64,000 bases of DNA from Mesobacterium pallidum (GCF_019966535.1 NZ_JAIMID010000001.1:62001-126000), one strand, 5' to 3'. Positions 19,201 to 28,335 are shown, numbered from the stretch's first letter. Made by a program: numbers and translations. The notes: a model not told the origin generated them from the letters alone.

Positions 19201-20901
19201 CAGCGTGCCGGGCGCCACGCCCATGTCGCGCAGCACATGGGCCGCGCGGTTGGCACGGGTATTGAGCTGCGCATAAGTCAGCGCGGTGCCTTCGAAGACC
19301 ACGGCCGTGGCGTCGGGCGTGCGGGCCACCTGCGCCTCGAACAGGGTGTGGATGCAGGCCGGGTCATAGGGCTTGCCGGTGCGGTTCCAGCCATGCAGGA
19401 CCAGCTCGCGCTCGGCCTTTGCCATGGTGGGCAGGTCGCGGACCAGCGTGCTGGGCTCGGCGGTGGCGAGCGCATCCAGGCGTTCGGCCATGAGCTCGGC
19501 CATGCCTTGCGGCAGGCGGCCGGCGTCCCAGGCGAGGGTCGCGTCGGTGTCGGTCAGCACCACGGTTAGCACGGTGCCAGGGATCAGCCCGGTGCCACCG
19601 TCACGGCGGATGCCGATGGCGGGGACGGTGCCGTCCAGCGCCGGGTCGCGGGCGATGAGGTCGGCGGCGATGGGGCCCTGCGCCTCGGCCCTGGCGAGGG
19701 TCTCGGCCAGGCGCGTGGTCATGGCCTCGACGGTCGCGTCGGCGATGGCCTCGGCGGTGACGGGCACCCAGGGCAGGGCAAAACCCGCCGGGGCCTTGGC
19801 CAGTTTCGGTCCGCGCCAGGCGAGGGCGGCGGTCTCCTCTCCGGCGGCGCGCAGGGCCCAGAGCGCGGCCAGCGCCGCGGCCCTGTCGGGCGTGGTCTTG
19901 AGCGTCAGCGCGCGCGAACGGTGATCGGCCGCGCCGCTTTGCGCAAACGGCAGGGCGACGGGGTGCATCGCGGCGAGCGCCTTGCGCCATTTCGGCTCCT
20001 GCGCCGCCATGGCGGCTTGCGCTTCGTCGAGGTCGAGGCGGTCCGATGCGGTCAGCGGGGGCAGGGTGTCCCCGACCTGCACCTCGGGCATGTCGTCCAA
20101 CTCCAGCCGCAGGGCGCCGGTGCCGCAGGCGATGGTCAGCGGATCGGTGGCAAGCACGGTGCCGGGGGCGCCGGTGCCCGTCGCCAGTTCGGCCGACAGC
20201 ACGCGGAAGACACCGCCCGCGCGGATCTTGGGCGTGGTCAGCGGGTTGGCGTAATCGCCGTGATCCAGCGCGCGGACCATCCGGGCGAGGTCCGCCGCAT
20301 TGCGGCTCCAATCCAGCAGCCCGAAGGCCGACGGCCGGTCGGCGCGCTGGTGCTCTGTCCGCTGGCCGAGGTCCTGCGGACGGACATTCGGCGCGCCATG
20401 CTCGAGCTGCTCGACCACGGCGGGGAAGGACCCGATGGCCTGTTCGTAGCACTTGGTGTTCAGTGTCAGCGCCGTCTCGGCCGGCCCGATCTCGAAGGTG
20501 CGCTGGACGAGGATGTCGCCTTCGTCCACGCCGGGCGTGACCATGTGCCAGGTGATGCCATGGGTTTGGTCCCCTTCGAGCATCGCCCAGACCGGCGCAT
20601 TGAGCCCGGCGTGTTTCGGCAGCGGGCCGTCGTGGAAATTCACCGCGCCTCCGGCCAGCGCCAGCACGTCCGCGGGGATCAGCGACAGGTAGGCGATCGA
20701 CAGCAGCCAATCGACGCGGGTCAGCCTGTCGGCCAGACCGGCCCCCGGCGCCTGCACGTCGATCCCCTTGCCCTGCGCCCAGGCCGCGACGGCCCCGTCA
20801 CGCGTCACGACATGCGCCAGCGTATGGCCGCGCGACAGCCAATGGTCGCCGCACTGGATCGTGAGGCTTTGATTGCCGAAGAGGATCGCGTTGAGGGTCA
20901 T
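16288..20901 (-). CDS. NRPS: formyltransferase - degenerate C - A interrupted by luciferase-like monooxygenase - carrier
   Basis: 1537 residues. (1) Residues 1-270: formyltransferase-like domain; the Fmt-type triad is visible as AVNFHDGPLPKHAG (about 86-99) and GVDEGDILVQRTF. (2) About 280-540: condensation-like remnant without an HHxxxDG motif. (3) About 555-745: first part of the adenylation domain, with MIYTSGSTGRPKGVMVEHRN and FDISVLELF. (4) About 746-1090: flavin-type luciferase-like monooxygenase (MEFSLYYWGND; WTPERHFHAFGGPYPNP; GWQPDDFVLRPEN). (5) The adenylation domain resumes (NMYGPTETTIWSS; RTGDLVRWRADGRIDFIG; LTPNRKVDRNALP). (6) Carrier FDLGGHSLLAV with Ser about 1432. The start at 20901 has AAAGGA 8-9 bases upstream. 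There is no release domain; the product should pass to the PKS. Confidence 0.92.
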   Translation of the reverse strand: MTLNAILFGNQSLTIQCGDHWLSRGHTLAHVVTRDGAVAAWAQGKGIDVQAPGAGLADRLTRVDWLLSIAYLSLIPADVLALAGGAVNFHDGPLPKHAGLNAPVWAMLEGDQTHGITWHMVTPGVDEGDILVQRTFEIGPAETALTLNTKCYEQAIGSFPAVVEQLEHGAPNVRPQDLGQRTEHQRADRPSAFGLLDWSRNAADLARMVRALDHGDYANPLTTPKIRAGGVFRVLSAELATGTGAPGTVLATDPLTIACGTGALRLELDDMPEVQVGDTLPPLTASDRLDLDEAQAAMAAQEPKWRKALAAMHPVALPFAQSGAADHRSRALTLKTTPDRAAALAALWALRAAGEETAALAWRGPKLAKAPAGFALPWVPVTAEAIADATVEAMTTRLAETLARAEAQGPIAADLIARDPALDGTVPAIGIRRDGGTGLIPGTVLTVVLTDTDATLAWDAGRLPQGMAELMAERLDALATAEPSTLVRDLPTMAKAERELVLHGWNRTGKPYDPACIHTLFEAQVARTPDATAVVFEGTALTYAQLNTRANRAAHVLRDMGVAPGTLVGLSTPRSLEMLIGALAILKAGGAYVPMDPAYPAERVALFIEDSAAPVIVTTSATALPAHSAQALALDTDPRLGAAPDTNPASGVGPADLAYMIYTSGSTGRPKGVMVEHRNVANFFAGMDDRIPHEGGTWLSVTSLNFDISVLELFYTLARGFKLVLSSDENRALVSSGQLGTSDRGMEFSLYYWGNDDGKGRDKYRSLLEGAQFADTHGFTAVWTPERHFHAFGGPYPNPSVTGAAVAAVTQNLSVRAGSCVAPLHHTARIAEEWAVIDNLTNGRAGLAIASGWQPDDFVLRPENTPPANKPAMYDQIRDLRKLWAGEEVEFAKADGTKHGVVTQPRPVSDKLPIWVTTAGNPDTWREAGEIGANVLTHLLGQSVDEVAGKIGIYRAALAKAGHDPDAFTVTLMLHTYLADTREEAERIAREPMKDYLRSAAGLIKQYAWAFPAFKKPKNVDNAFQLDLGVLTEDELEAILDFAFLRYFEESGLFGTVDDAVARVEQLKTIGVDEVACLIDYGIPVRQVLDGLRPLAKVVERTNRVGTIPDDDFSIAAQILRHGVSHLQCTPSMARMIAMNPEAAHALSRVQTLMLGGEPLPGALVRDFARHTRAHVENMYGPTETTIWSSTENAKAGDGVVNIGTPIANTQFYVLDNDQQPVPVGVPGELWIGGDGVTRGYWQREDLTAERFRPDPFRGQGRMYRTGDLVRWRADGRIDFIGRADFQVKLRGYRIELGEIEAALEAAPGVAQAVVAAREDVPGDMRLVGYIRGTASESALKSALAAQLPAHMVPARIVTLDSFPLTPNRKVDRNALPAPSDVTLAQPEADVPTSDEGIGDDIATRIAAVWRHVLGVARVTAKDNFFDLGGHSLLAVQAHREIRESLGVTGLSITDVFRFPTLGALVKRVEALGPSAPAAPAAAPAPQPAPRAVVPQPTPQPHPIVQPAPLPVAANDRAGVRTEAMARRRALRQARGA

Positions 20902-20902
20902 G

Positions 20903-21928
20903 TCAGACATCCTTTGCATCCGAGGGAGAAGACGCCATCCGGCGTCCCGCGGCGGCCTTGGCAAGACGGTCGCGCAGCGCCTTTGCCCCGGCCTTCAGAT
21001 CGTGAACGAAGAGCTGTCGCAGAAAGCCCGGCGGGTCCTGCCGGGGCTTGCGTTGCAGCGTGGCGCGCAGCCGCCACAGCAGACCGCCCGCCAGGTGCGC
21101 CGTTGTCGCCAGCGCGGCCGTCAGCGGCCCGTGGTTTGCGACGAAGTAGTAAAGCCGCGAGTCGAACCAGTAGCCCGGCACCTCGCGCCATTCCTTCATC
21201 CCGGTCGAGACGGAGCCGATGTGCTCGACCCGGCTTTCGGTCACGTAATGGGTGATCCAGCCCGCGCGGGCGGCGCGCAGGCACAGGTCGGTTTCCTCGA
21301 AGTAAAGGAAATAGGTCTCGTCGAAGAGGCCAATGCGCCGCAGCACGGGTTCGCGCATCATCAGCGAGGCGCCGGCCAGCCAGTCGACCCGGCGCGAGAG
21401 CGTCGGCAGGTCCATCGGCACGCGGCGGCGTCTCAGTAGGCGCGAGACGGGGCCGAAGCGCACGGCGCCCTCGAATTCCGACGCGATGGACGGGAAACGG
21501 AAAGCGGTCAGGTGCGGCTGCCCATCCGGGCCGTGGATATGGCTGCCGGCGAACCCGACGTGGTGGTGCAGTTCGAGGTAGTCGACCAGCACGCGGATCG
21601 CGTCCGGCGCGGGGAAGGCGTCGGAGTTCAGGATGTAGTAGTAATCGGGCCGCGACCCGTCGCGCAGCCCCGCGCGGATGCCGTGGTTGTTGCCCGCACC
21701 AAAGCCGCCGTTGCGCCCCGATTGCAGCACGCGCACCCGGTCCCAGCCGCGCTCCTTGACCGCCGCGCGCAGTTTCTCGAAGGACCCGTCGCCGCTGGCA
21801 TTGTCGACGATGGTGATCTCGCCACGCAGCCCTTCCATCGCGCGCAGGGCCGCCTCGGCCGCCTTGAGCGTCATGTCGGGCGTGCGCCAGTTCAGGATCA
21901 CGGTAAGGACGACGGGATCGCGCATCAT
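20903..21928 (-). CDS. GT2-family glycosyltransferase between PKS and NRPS
   Basis: 341 residues. VLTVILNWRTPDMTLKAAEA and ITIVDNASGDGSFEKLRAAV are the GT-A start. GRNGGFGAGNNHGIRAG is the rhamnosyl/galactofuranosyl-type GFGxGNNxG block, YYYILNSDAFPAP holds the NSD metal site, and FLYFEETDLCLRAARAGW the catalytic E-x-D region. Related enzymes add rhamnose or similar sugars to lipid-linked acceptors. It overlaps the PKS stop (ATGA) and ends one base before the NRPS ATG, so it is tightly coupled to both. This is the strongest sign that the assembly-line product is glycosylated or attached to a glycan. Confidence 0.92.
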   Translation of the reverse strand: MMRDPVVLTVILNWRTPDMTLKAAEAALRAMEGLRGEITIVDNASGDGSFEKLRAAVKERGWDRVRVLQSGRNGGFGAGNNHGIRAGLRDGSRPDYYYILNSDAFPAPDAIRVLVDYLELHHHVGFAGSHIHGPDGQPHLTAFRFPSIASEFEGAVRFGPVSRLLRRRRVPMDLPTLSRRVDWLAGASLMMREPVLRRIGLFDETYFLYFEETDLCLRAARAGWITHYVTESRVEHIGSVSTGMKEWREVPGYWFDSRLYYFVANHGPLTAALATTAHLAGGLLWRLRATLQRKPRQDPPGFLRQLFVHDLKAGAKALRDRLAKAAAGRRMASSPSDAKDV

Positions 21929-24900
21929 TCAGCCGCCTGGCTGGCATTGTCCCAGCGCGGTGCGAGCTTGGGCATCCGTGCCTCGGCCGCCGCGATGCAC
22001 TTGGCGATCCGCGCGGCGAGGACGCGCACGTTGGGCTCGAGCACCATGGAATCGTGATCGCCGGGCACCTCGAAGACCTCGAGGTTCGGCGCGTGCAGCG
22101 ACCAGTCGTTGTCGGGTGTCACGTAGGTGCGTTCCGAGTTGACCCAGCGCCCCTCGGCCACCTGCCACTTGCCGACCAGCGGCGGGCGGAACAGCTTGAG
22201 CGGCCCGGCCCAGTCGTGGACCTGGTAGCGGGCGATGGCGTCGTAGAACGCCGCCTCGATCGCCGCGTCGTGGAAGCCCGTCGCGGGCTGGTCCACAGGC
22301 ATATCGCGGCGTTTCGAGATCTCCCACCGGATGCGGTTCATGGCCCAGGCGGCGATATAAAGCGGACCTCGCGACGTGAGTTCCTGCCACTGGATGACCA
22401 TGCGGTCCCGCAGGGCCAGCGGCCGGCGCTGCGGCAAGGGCGTGTCGAGCATGACCAGCAGCGCGACCTCTTCGCCCGCCGCTTCCAGCTGGCGCGCGAT
22501 CTCGTAGGCGGTGATCCCGCCGCCCGAGAAGCCGCCCAGCAGGTAGGGGCCACGGGGCTGCACCTGCCGCATCTCGGCGATGTAATCGGTGGCGGCCTCT
22601 GTGAGGTCGCGATGCGGTTCGGCATCGCCCAGCAGCCCGCGCGCCTGGAGGCCGTAGAACCGCCGGTCGGTGCCCAGGAGGTGCGCGAGGTGGCGCAGGT
22701 TCAGCACGTTGCCGAACATGCCCGCGACCAGGAAGAACGGCGTCTTCGGCCCGCCTTCGCCCTCGTGCATCGGCACGAGGTGGGTGTAGCGGCGGCGCGG
22801 CGCCTGCGCCTTGGGCGCCTCGCCCGAGGTGTCCTGCGGGCCGACCCGTTCCTCGATCAGCGCGGCGCAGGACCGGATCGTCGGCGCCTCGAACAGGACC
22901 GAGATGGGGAAGTCGACGCGGTAGGCCTTCTTGATCATCGCGAACAGCCGCACGGCAATCAGCGAATGGCCACCAAGGTCGAAGAAGCTGTCCTCGACCC
23001 CCACATCCGTGACGCCCAGCAGGTCCTGCCAGAACCCGGCGAGGGTGCGTTCGATATCCGTCTCGGGCGCGACGTAATCGCTGTCGAGCTCGGGGCGCTC
23101 GAAGCTTTGGCCGCCCGCGCCGTCGCTGTCGGTCTGCGCCGCCTGGTCGCGCAGGGCCGCAAGGTCGAGCGAGGTGACGACCACCTGGGGCAGGTTGAGC
23201 GCGAGGGCGCGCCGGAAGGCTTCCGGCCCCTCGTCCGGGCGGATGCCCTGTTCGAGGTTGTGGTGCAGGCGCTCCTCGGCCGGGGACAGTGGTTGCGCCG
23301 TGTCGGTCGAGGGATCGTAGCTGAGCTCGTTGGCGCGGGGCGGGGTGATTGCCAGCGCCCCGTCCAGCCGCTTGATGGTAAAGCGCGCGATCTCGGCCAG
23401 CACCGTGCCATCGGGCGCGGAGAGGGTGATGTCGAAGGCCGCCGTGCTGCCGGTGCTCTCGGCCAGGCGCACATGGCTCCAGACCTCCGCGGGAAGGGGC
23501 GCGTGGATGCGGGCGGTGCCGTAGGACAGCGGCACCCAGAGCCGGTCGCCGGTGTAACCGGGGATCAGGTCCATCGCCCAGCCGGTGGCGAGGTCAAGGA
23601 GCGCGGGGTGCAGGCGGAAGCCGTCTTTCAGGTCTGCTGATGCGGCCTTGGGCAGGACCAGTCGCGCCAGCCCTTCGCCGGATTGCGTGCCTTGGGCGCG
23701 CAGGACACGCCAGCGCGAACCGAAGGCCAGGTGCGCCTCTTGCGGGGACGTCAGCGTCTCGCCCGGTGCGGCCTCGGTCACCGGGATGCGGGCGCGCAGG
23801 GCGGCAAGGTCCAGCGGCGCGGTCGCGGGTTCGGGCGCAAGGCTCACCTGCGCCTGCGCGTTCAGCGCCCAGCCAGAACGACCCGCCACCGTGGCCTCCG
23901 AGCGGATTTCCACGTCGTAGCCCGCGTCGCTGCGGTGCAGCTCGATCCGCAGGGACTTGGGGCCCGCGTCCACGTCGAAGGGGCGCAGGAAGTAGAGGTC
24001 ATGGATCGTGAACCCGCCGCTCTCGCCCTGCGCCTCGAGCGCCTCGGCGATGAGTTCCAGGTAGCCGGTGCCGGGCAAGAGGGCGAGGCCCTCTGCCGTG
24101 CGGTGTTCGCCGATGATCCAGTCGTCCGGACCCAGCGTGCCGGTGAAGCGACGGTTGCCGGCCGCGTCGAAGGTGGCAGCGCGCAGCAGGGGCTGCGATA
24201 CGGGTACCTCGGGCGCGAGGGGCGTCTCGCCGCGGCGCTGGGCGACGGCCTCTGCGGCCATGCCGACGTGCGCCCAGATGCCCCAGTTGATCGCCGTCAC
24301 GCGGGTCTGCCCGCCGCTGCGCGACCGGGCATAGGCGTTGAGGTATTCGTTCGCGGCCACGTAATCGACCTGGCCCGCCGGGGCCGTGACGGTCGAGGAG
24401 GACGAGAACAGCACCATCAGCTTGAGCGCCCCGTCGGGGAACAGCTGGTCGAGCACCTGAAGGCCGTGGATCTTGGGGGTAAAGACATCCTCGACGCTGG
24501 CCTGCGTCTTGGTCATCAGGGGCGCGTCGTCGATCACGCCCGCGCCGTGGATGAGCGCGTCGGGCGCGCCGAGTTGGTCGGTGATAGTCGCCAGCGCCGC
24601 GCGCATCTCCTCGATGTTGCAGACGTCGGCGGCCACTACGAGGACGGTGCCGCCCCGCGCCTCAAGCCGCTGGACGGCGGCGATGCGGCGGCTGACGAGA
24701 TCGGCGGGTCCGCGCGCGCGCAGGTGGGCATCCCATTCGGCGCGATCCGGCAGGGGGGTGCGGGACAGCAGGGCGATCCTGGCGCCGTGCTTCGCGATCA
24801 TGTCCTCGGCCAGCGTCAGGCCGATGCCGCCGAAGCCGCCGGTCAGCAGGACGACCGCTCCGTCAGGGAGCGTATGGTCGGCGGCGGGGAGCTTTTTCTG

Positions 24901-27900
24901 CGTCACGTCCTGTACGAAGCGCTTTGCCCCGCGCAAGGCGGCCGTGGCGCTTTCGGGCGTGGCGAGGAGGTCTTCGAGCACCTGTTCGGCCAGCGGCCCC
25001 ATGTCCGGGATGCCGCGCCGGGGCGCGTCCGGCAGGACCACGTCGAGCGAGGCACAAGTCATGCCCGGCATCTCGCGCGGGATCATGCGGATCGGGCCGG
25101 CGATGGTGGCTTTCTCGGGGTAGGGTAGGGCTTCGGACCGCACCTGCGCCGCGCCGGTGGTGACGGCGGTGATATGGGCGGGGGGCAGGTTTTCCTCGGC
25201 CATCGCCTGGGCGAGGAACAGGAGCGAGAAGAACCCCTGTTCGAGGTTGCGGTGGAAGAAGGACGAGCCCGGGCGGAAGCGTTCGGCCCGCGTGGTCAGC
25301 CAGAAATGCGCGATGCTCGTGGGGGTGATGCCGGCGCCGGTCAGGGCGGCGATGAGCTGGTCGTAGCCTTCGCGGCCGCGTTCGGGCGAGAGGCTGTAGG
25401 TATCGGGGCCAAGCTTTGCGAAGGCATCGCCGGTGCGCACCTCGGTCACGTGGTGGCCTGCGGCGCGCAGGCGGCGGATGACTGCGGCCCCGAGCCCGGT
25501 GTCGTCGGCAAAGACGAGCCAGGTCTGGCGGGGGGCGTCCGAGAGGTCTCCGCCCGTGTCGACGAGGCAATCGGCGAGGCGCGGGCGCCAGGCGGGGACC
25601 CAGCCCCAATCGGCGATTTCGTCCTTGCGCAGCAGCCACTCGGCGGCGGGGGCGGTCTGCGCCTCGCGCCGGTCGATGAAATAGGGCGCGCGCTGGAAGG
25701 CGTAGGTCGGTAGCACCAGCCGGTTACGGCGCGCGCCGGCCCAGATCTGGTCCCAGTCGAAATTCGCGCCGGCGGCCCAGAGGCGGGCCAGTTGCAGCAC
25801 GAAATACTTGTCGTCCGCGATCGCGTCGCCAGGGTGGCGCAGGGTGCCGATCACCTGGTTGGCAGTGATCCGGTCATGCGCCTGCGCGAGCGAGGACAGC
25901 GCCTTGCCCGGCCCGACCTCAAGGAAGATGCGGTCGTCCTCCTGCGCCAGCGTCGTCAGGCCGTCGGCGAAATGCACGGTGCCGCGCAGGTGGGCGGTCC
26001 AGTAGTCGGCGGAGGCGGCTTCGGAGTCGGTGATCCAGTCGCCGGTGCGGTTCGAGATGAAGGGAATCTGCGGCTTGGACAGCGTCAGGCCGCGCAGGAA
26101 GCCGCGGAAATCCTCGAGGATCGGGTCCAGCATCCGGCTGTGCGCGGCGATGTCGATCTGCACCCGCTGGCTGTCGTGGCCATCTGCGGCGAGGCGCTGG
26201 GCCAGGTCGTCGAGCGCGGCCTGGGGCCCGGAGGCGACCGACAGGGCCGGGGCGTTGACCGAGGCGAGGTCGAGCGTGTCGCCAAGGTAGGGCGTCAGCT
26301 GCGCGGCGGGGAGGGAGACCGAGAGCATGCCGCCCGCGGGCACCGTGTCGAAGAGCCGTCCGCGCAGGTGCACGAGGGCGATGCAATCCTCGAAGGACAT
26401 CACGCCCGCGACGCAGGCGGCCGTGTTCTCGCCCATGGAATGGCCGATCAGGGCGGCGGGGGTGACGCCCCAGCTCATCCACAGCTGGGCCAGCGCGTAT
26501 TCGGTGATCATGATCAGCGGCAGCTGGACCGAAGGGGTTTTCAGCCGCTCATCCGCCTCGGCGGTGTCGCCGTCGGGCAGCCAGAGCGCGCGGATGTCGT
26601 AGTCGAGCCGGGGTTGGAGGATCGAAAGGCCCCGGTCCATCCAGTCGCGGAACACCGGCTCGGTCTCGTAAAGATCGCGGGCCATGCCGGCATATTGCGC
26701 GCCGCCGCCGGGGAACATGAAGACGACATCCGGGTCGGCCATCGCCTGGTGGGTGAAGACGCGGCGGGGGTCCATCTTGGCCAGCTGCGCGGCGGCGTCG
26801 GCCGGATCGTCCGCCACGAGGACGCGCCGCCGCTCCATCGCGCGGCGGCCCGCCTTGAGGGTCCAGGCGACATCGGCCAGGTCGGCCGTCGGGTTGTCTT
26901 TCAGCCAGTCTGTCAGCCGCTCGCCATTGCCGTCGAGCGCGCCCTTTGATCGGGCAGAGATCACCAGCGGCTGGAAGGGCCAGTCGCTGGGCTCGCTCGC
27001 CATGCGCTGCGGCGCTTCCTCAAGCACAACGTGGGCGTTGGTGCCGCCCACGCCCAAGGAGTTCACGCCCGCGCGGCGGGGGCCTGCATGGCTGACCCAG
27101 GGCGTCAACGTATCGTTCACGCGGAAGGGGCTATGGTCGAAGTCGATGGCAGGGTTCGGCGCCTCGTACCCCAGCGACGGGGGTATCTGCTTGTGGTGCA
27201 GCGCAAGGGCGGTCTTGATCAGGCTGGCGGCCCCGGCGGCTGTGTCGAGATGGCCGATGTTGGTCTTGACGCTGCCGATGCGGGCGAACCCCGTGGCCTG
27301 CGTCGTCTCGCGGAAGGCTTCGGTCAGGGCGGCGACCTCGATCGGGTCGCCCAGGTAGGTGCCCGTGCCGTGGCATTCGACGTAATCGACCGTCTCGGCG
27401 CTGATGCCCGCGATGGCCTGCGCCTCGGCAATCGCCGCGGCCTGGCCGCCGACCGAGGGCGCGAGGTAGCCGGCCTTGTCGGACCCGTCGTTGTTGACCG
27501 CGCTGCCCTTGATGACCGCCCAGATATGATCGCCATCCGCAATGGCATCGGCCAGCCGTCGCAGCACGACCACGCCCGCGCCCGATCCAAAGACCGTGCC
27601 TTGCGCGCGGTGGTCGAAGGCATGGCATTCGCCGTCGGGCGACAAGATCTCACCCTCTTTGTAAAGGTAGCCGTGGTGCTGGGGAAACTCGATGGTCACG
27701 CCGCCCGCCAGCGCCATGTCGCATTCATAGGTCAGCAGTGCCTGCGACGCGTAATGCACCGCCACAAGCGAGGTCGAACAGGCCGTCTGCAACGTCAGCG
27801 ACGGCCCGCGCAGGTCCAGCACGTGGCTGAGCCGGGTCGACAGGAAATCCTTGTCGTTGCCGGTGTGGCGCAGCAGGAACGTCCCGACCCCGTCCACCAG

Positions 27901-28335
27901 GTCGGGGTTCGACAGGATGTTCTGCCAGTAATAGGTGCCCTGGCCGCAGCCGGCGAAGACGCCGATCCGGCCGGGGAAGGTACCCGGGACATGGGCCGCG
28001 CTCTCCAGCGCCTCCCAGGCGGTTTCCAGGAAATGCCGGTGCTGCGGGTCGAGGATCGCGCTTTCCTTGGGACCGAAGCCGAAGAACTCTCCGTCGAACA
28101 GCGGCACGCCGTCCAGAGGCGCGGCATGGGGCACGTAGTTGCGGTGGCGCAGCAGGTGCTCGGGCACGCCGGCGGCACGCATCTCGTCCTCGGTCAGCTT
28201 GCGGATCGAACGGATGCCGTCGCGCAGGTTCGCCCAGTACGAGTCAACTATCTGCGCACCCGGCAGATGCGCAGCCATGCCGACGATCGCGATATCATTC
28301 GCGCCGGCTTCTCCGGGCGGTGTCTGATCCGTCAT
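21925..28335 (-). CDS. type I polyketide synthase, KS-AT-KR-DH-ACP-TE
   Basis: 2136 residues. KS at about 12-440: QTACSTSLVAVH with Cys186, VECHGTGTYLGDP, KTNIGHLDTAAG. AT at about 560-860: LIGHSMGENTAAC with Ser633; the position usually HAFH or YASH reads IAAH. KR at about 950-1330: VVLLTGGFGGIGLTLAEDM, FSSSSTVTAPAGQVDYVAAN with Ser and Tyr. DH about 1400-1690: GEHRTAEGLALLPGTGYLEL and FRLHPALLDLATG; the first motif has one residue more than HxxxGxxxxP. ACP with Ser1791 (FDLGGHSLIAV). C-terminal thioesterase with GGFSGGGITAYEIA (Ser1937). KR before DH is unusual. A start at 28371 is possible but has no better ribosome site. It lies 140 bases downstream of the flippase gene. Confidence 0.93.
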   Translation of the reverse strand: MTDQTPPGEAGANDIAIVGMAAHLPGAQIVDSYWANLRDGIRSIRKLTEDEMRAAGVPEHLLRHRNYVPHAAPLDGVPLFDGEFFGFGPKESAILDPQHRHFLETAWEALESAAHVPGTFPGRIGVFAGCGQGTYYWQNILSNPDLVDGVGTFLLRHTGNDKDFLSTRLSHVLDLRGPSLTLQTACSTSLVAVHYASQALLTYECDMALAGGVTIEFPQHHGYLYKEGEILSPDGECHAFDHRAQGTVFGSGAGVVVLRRLADAIADGDHIWAVIKGSAVNNDGSDKAGYLAPSVGGQAAAIAEAQAIAGISAETVDYVECHGTGTYLGDPIEVAALTEAFRETTQATGFARIGSVKTNIGHLDTAAGAASLIKTALALHHKQIPPSLGYEAPNPAIDFDHSPFRVNDTLTPWVSHAGPRRAGVNSLGVGGTNAHVVLEEAPQRMASEPSDWPFQPLVISARSKGALDGNGERLTDWLKDNPTADLADVAWTLKAGRRAMERRRVLVADDPADAAAQLAKMDPRRVFTHQAMADPDVVFMFPGGGAQYAGMARDLYETEPVFRDWMDRGLSILQPRLDYDIRALWLPDGDTAEADERLKTPSVQLPLIMITEYALAQLWMSWGVTPAALIGHSMGENTAACVAGVMSFEDCIALVHLRGRLFDTVPAGGMLSVSLPAAQLTPYLGDTLDLASVNAPALSVASGPQAALDDLAQRLAADGHDSQRVQIDIAAHSRMLDPILEDFRGFLRGLTLSKPQIPFISNRTGDWITDSEAASADYWTAHLRGTVHFADGLTTLAQEDDRIFLEVGPGKALSSLAQAHDRITANQVIGTLRHPGDAIADDKYFVLQLARLWAAGANFDWDQIWAGARRNRLVLPTYAFQRAPYFIDRREAQTAPAAEWLLRKDEIADWGWVPAWRPRLADCLVDTGGDLSDAPRQTWLVFADDTGLGAAVIRRLRAAGHHVTEVRTGDAFAKLGPDTYSLSPERGREGYDQLIAALTGAGITPTSIAHFWLTTRAERFRPGSSFFHRNLEQGFFSLLFLAQAMAEENLPPAHITAVTTGAAQVRSEALPYPEKATIAGPIRMIPREMPGMTCASLDVVLPDAPRRGIPDMGPLAEQVLEDLLATPESATAALRGAKRFVQDVTQKKLPAADHTLPDGAVVLLTGGFGGIGLTLAEDMIAKHGARIALLSRTPLPDRAEWDAHLRARGPADLVSRRIAAVQRLEARGGTVLVVAADVCNIEEMRAALATITDQLGAPDALIHGAGVIDDAPLMTKTQASVEDVFTPKIHGLQVLDQLFPDGALKLMVLFSSSSTVTAPAGQVDYVAANEYLNAYARSRSGGQTRVTAINWGIWAHVGMAAEAVAQRRGETPLAPEVPVSQPLLRAATFDAAGNRRFTGTLGPDDWIIGEHRTAEGLALLPGTGYLELIAEALEAQGESGGFTIHDLYFLRPFDVDAGPKSLRIELHRSDAGYDVEIRSEATVAGRSGWALNAQAQVSLAPEPATAPLDLAALRARIPVTEAAPGETLTSPQEAHLAFGSRWRVLRAQGTQSGEGLARLVLPKAASADLKDGFRLHPALLDLATGWAMDLIPGYTGDRLWVPLSYGTARIHAPLPAEVWSHVRLAESTGSTAAFDITLSAPDGTVLAEIARFTIKRLDGALAITPPRANELSYDPSTDTAQPLSPAEERLHHNLEQGIRPDEGPEAFRRALALNLPQVVVTSLDLAALRDQAAQTDSDGAGGQSFERPELDSDYVAPETDIERTLAGFWQDLLGVTDVGVEDSFFDLGGHSLIAVRLFAMIKKAYRVDFPISVLFEAPTIRSCAALIEERVGPQDTSGEAPKAQAPRRRYTHLVPMHEGEGGPKTPFFLVAGMFGNVLNLRHLAHLLGTDRRFYGLQARGLLGDAEPHRDLTEAATDYIAEMRQVQPRGPYLLGGFSGGGITAYEIARQLEAAGEEVALLVMLDTPLPQRRPLALRDRMVIQWQELTSRGPLYIAAWAMNRIRWEISKRRDMPVDQPATGFHDAAIEAAFYDAIARYQVHDWAGPLKLFRPPLVGKWQVAEGRWVNSERTYVTPDNDWSLHAPNLEVFEVPGDHDSMVLEPNVRVLAARIAKCIAAAEARMPKLAPRWDNASQAAE

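Noticed and set aside
16288..28335. Siderophore cluster
   Set aside because: The NRPS/PKS/PPTase set resembles some siderophore loci, but no TonB receptor, iron-uptake ABC genes, Fur-like box or chelating-group enzymes were seen; the neighbours are glycan genes.
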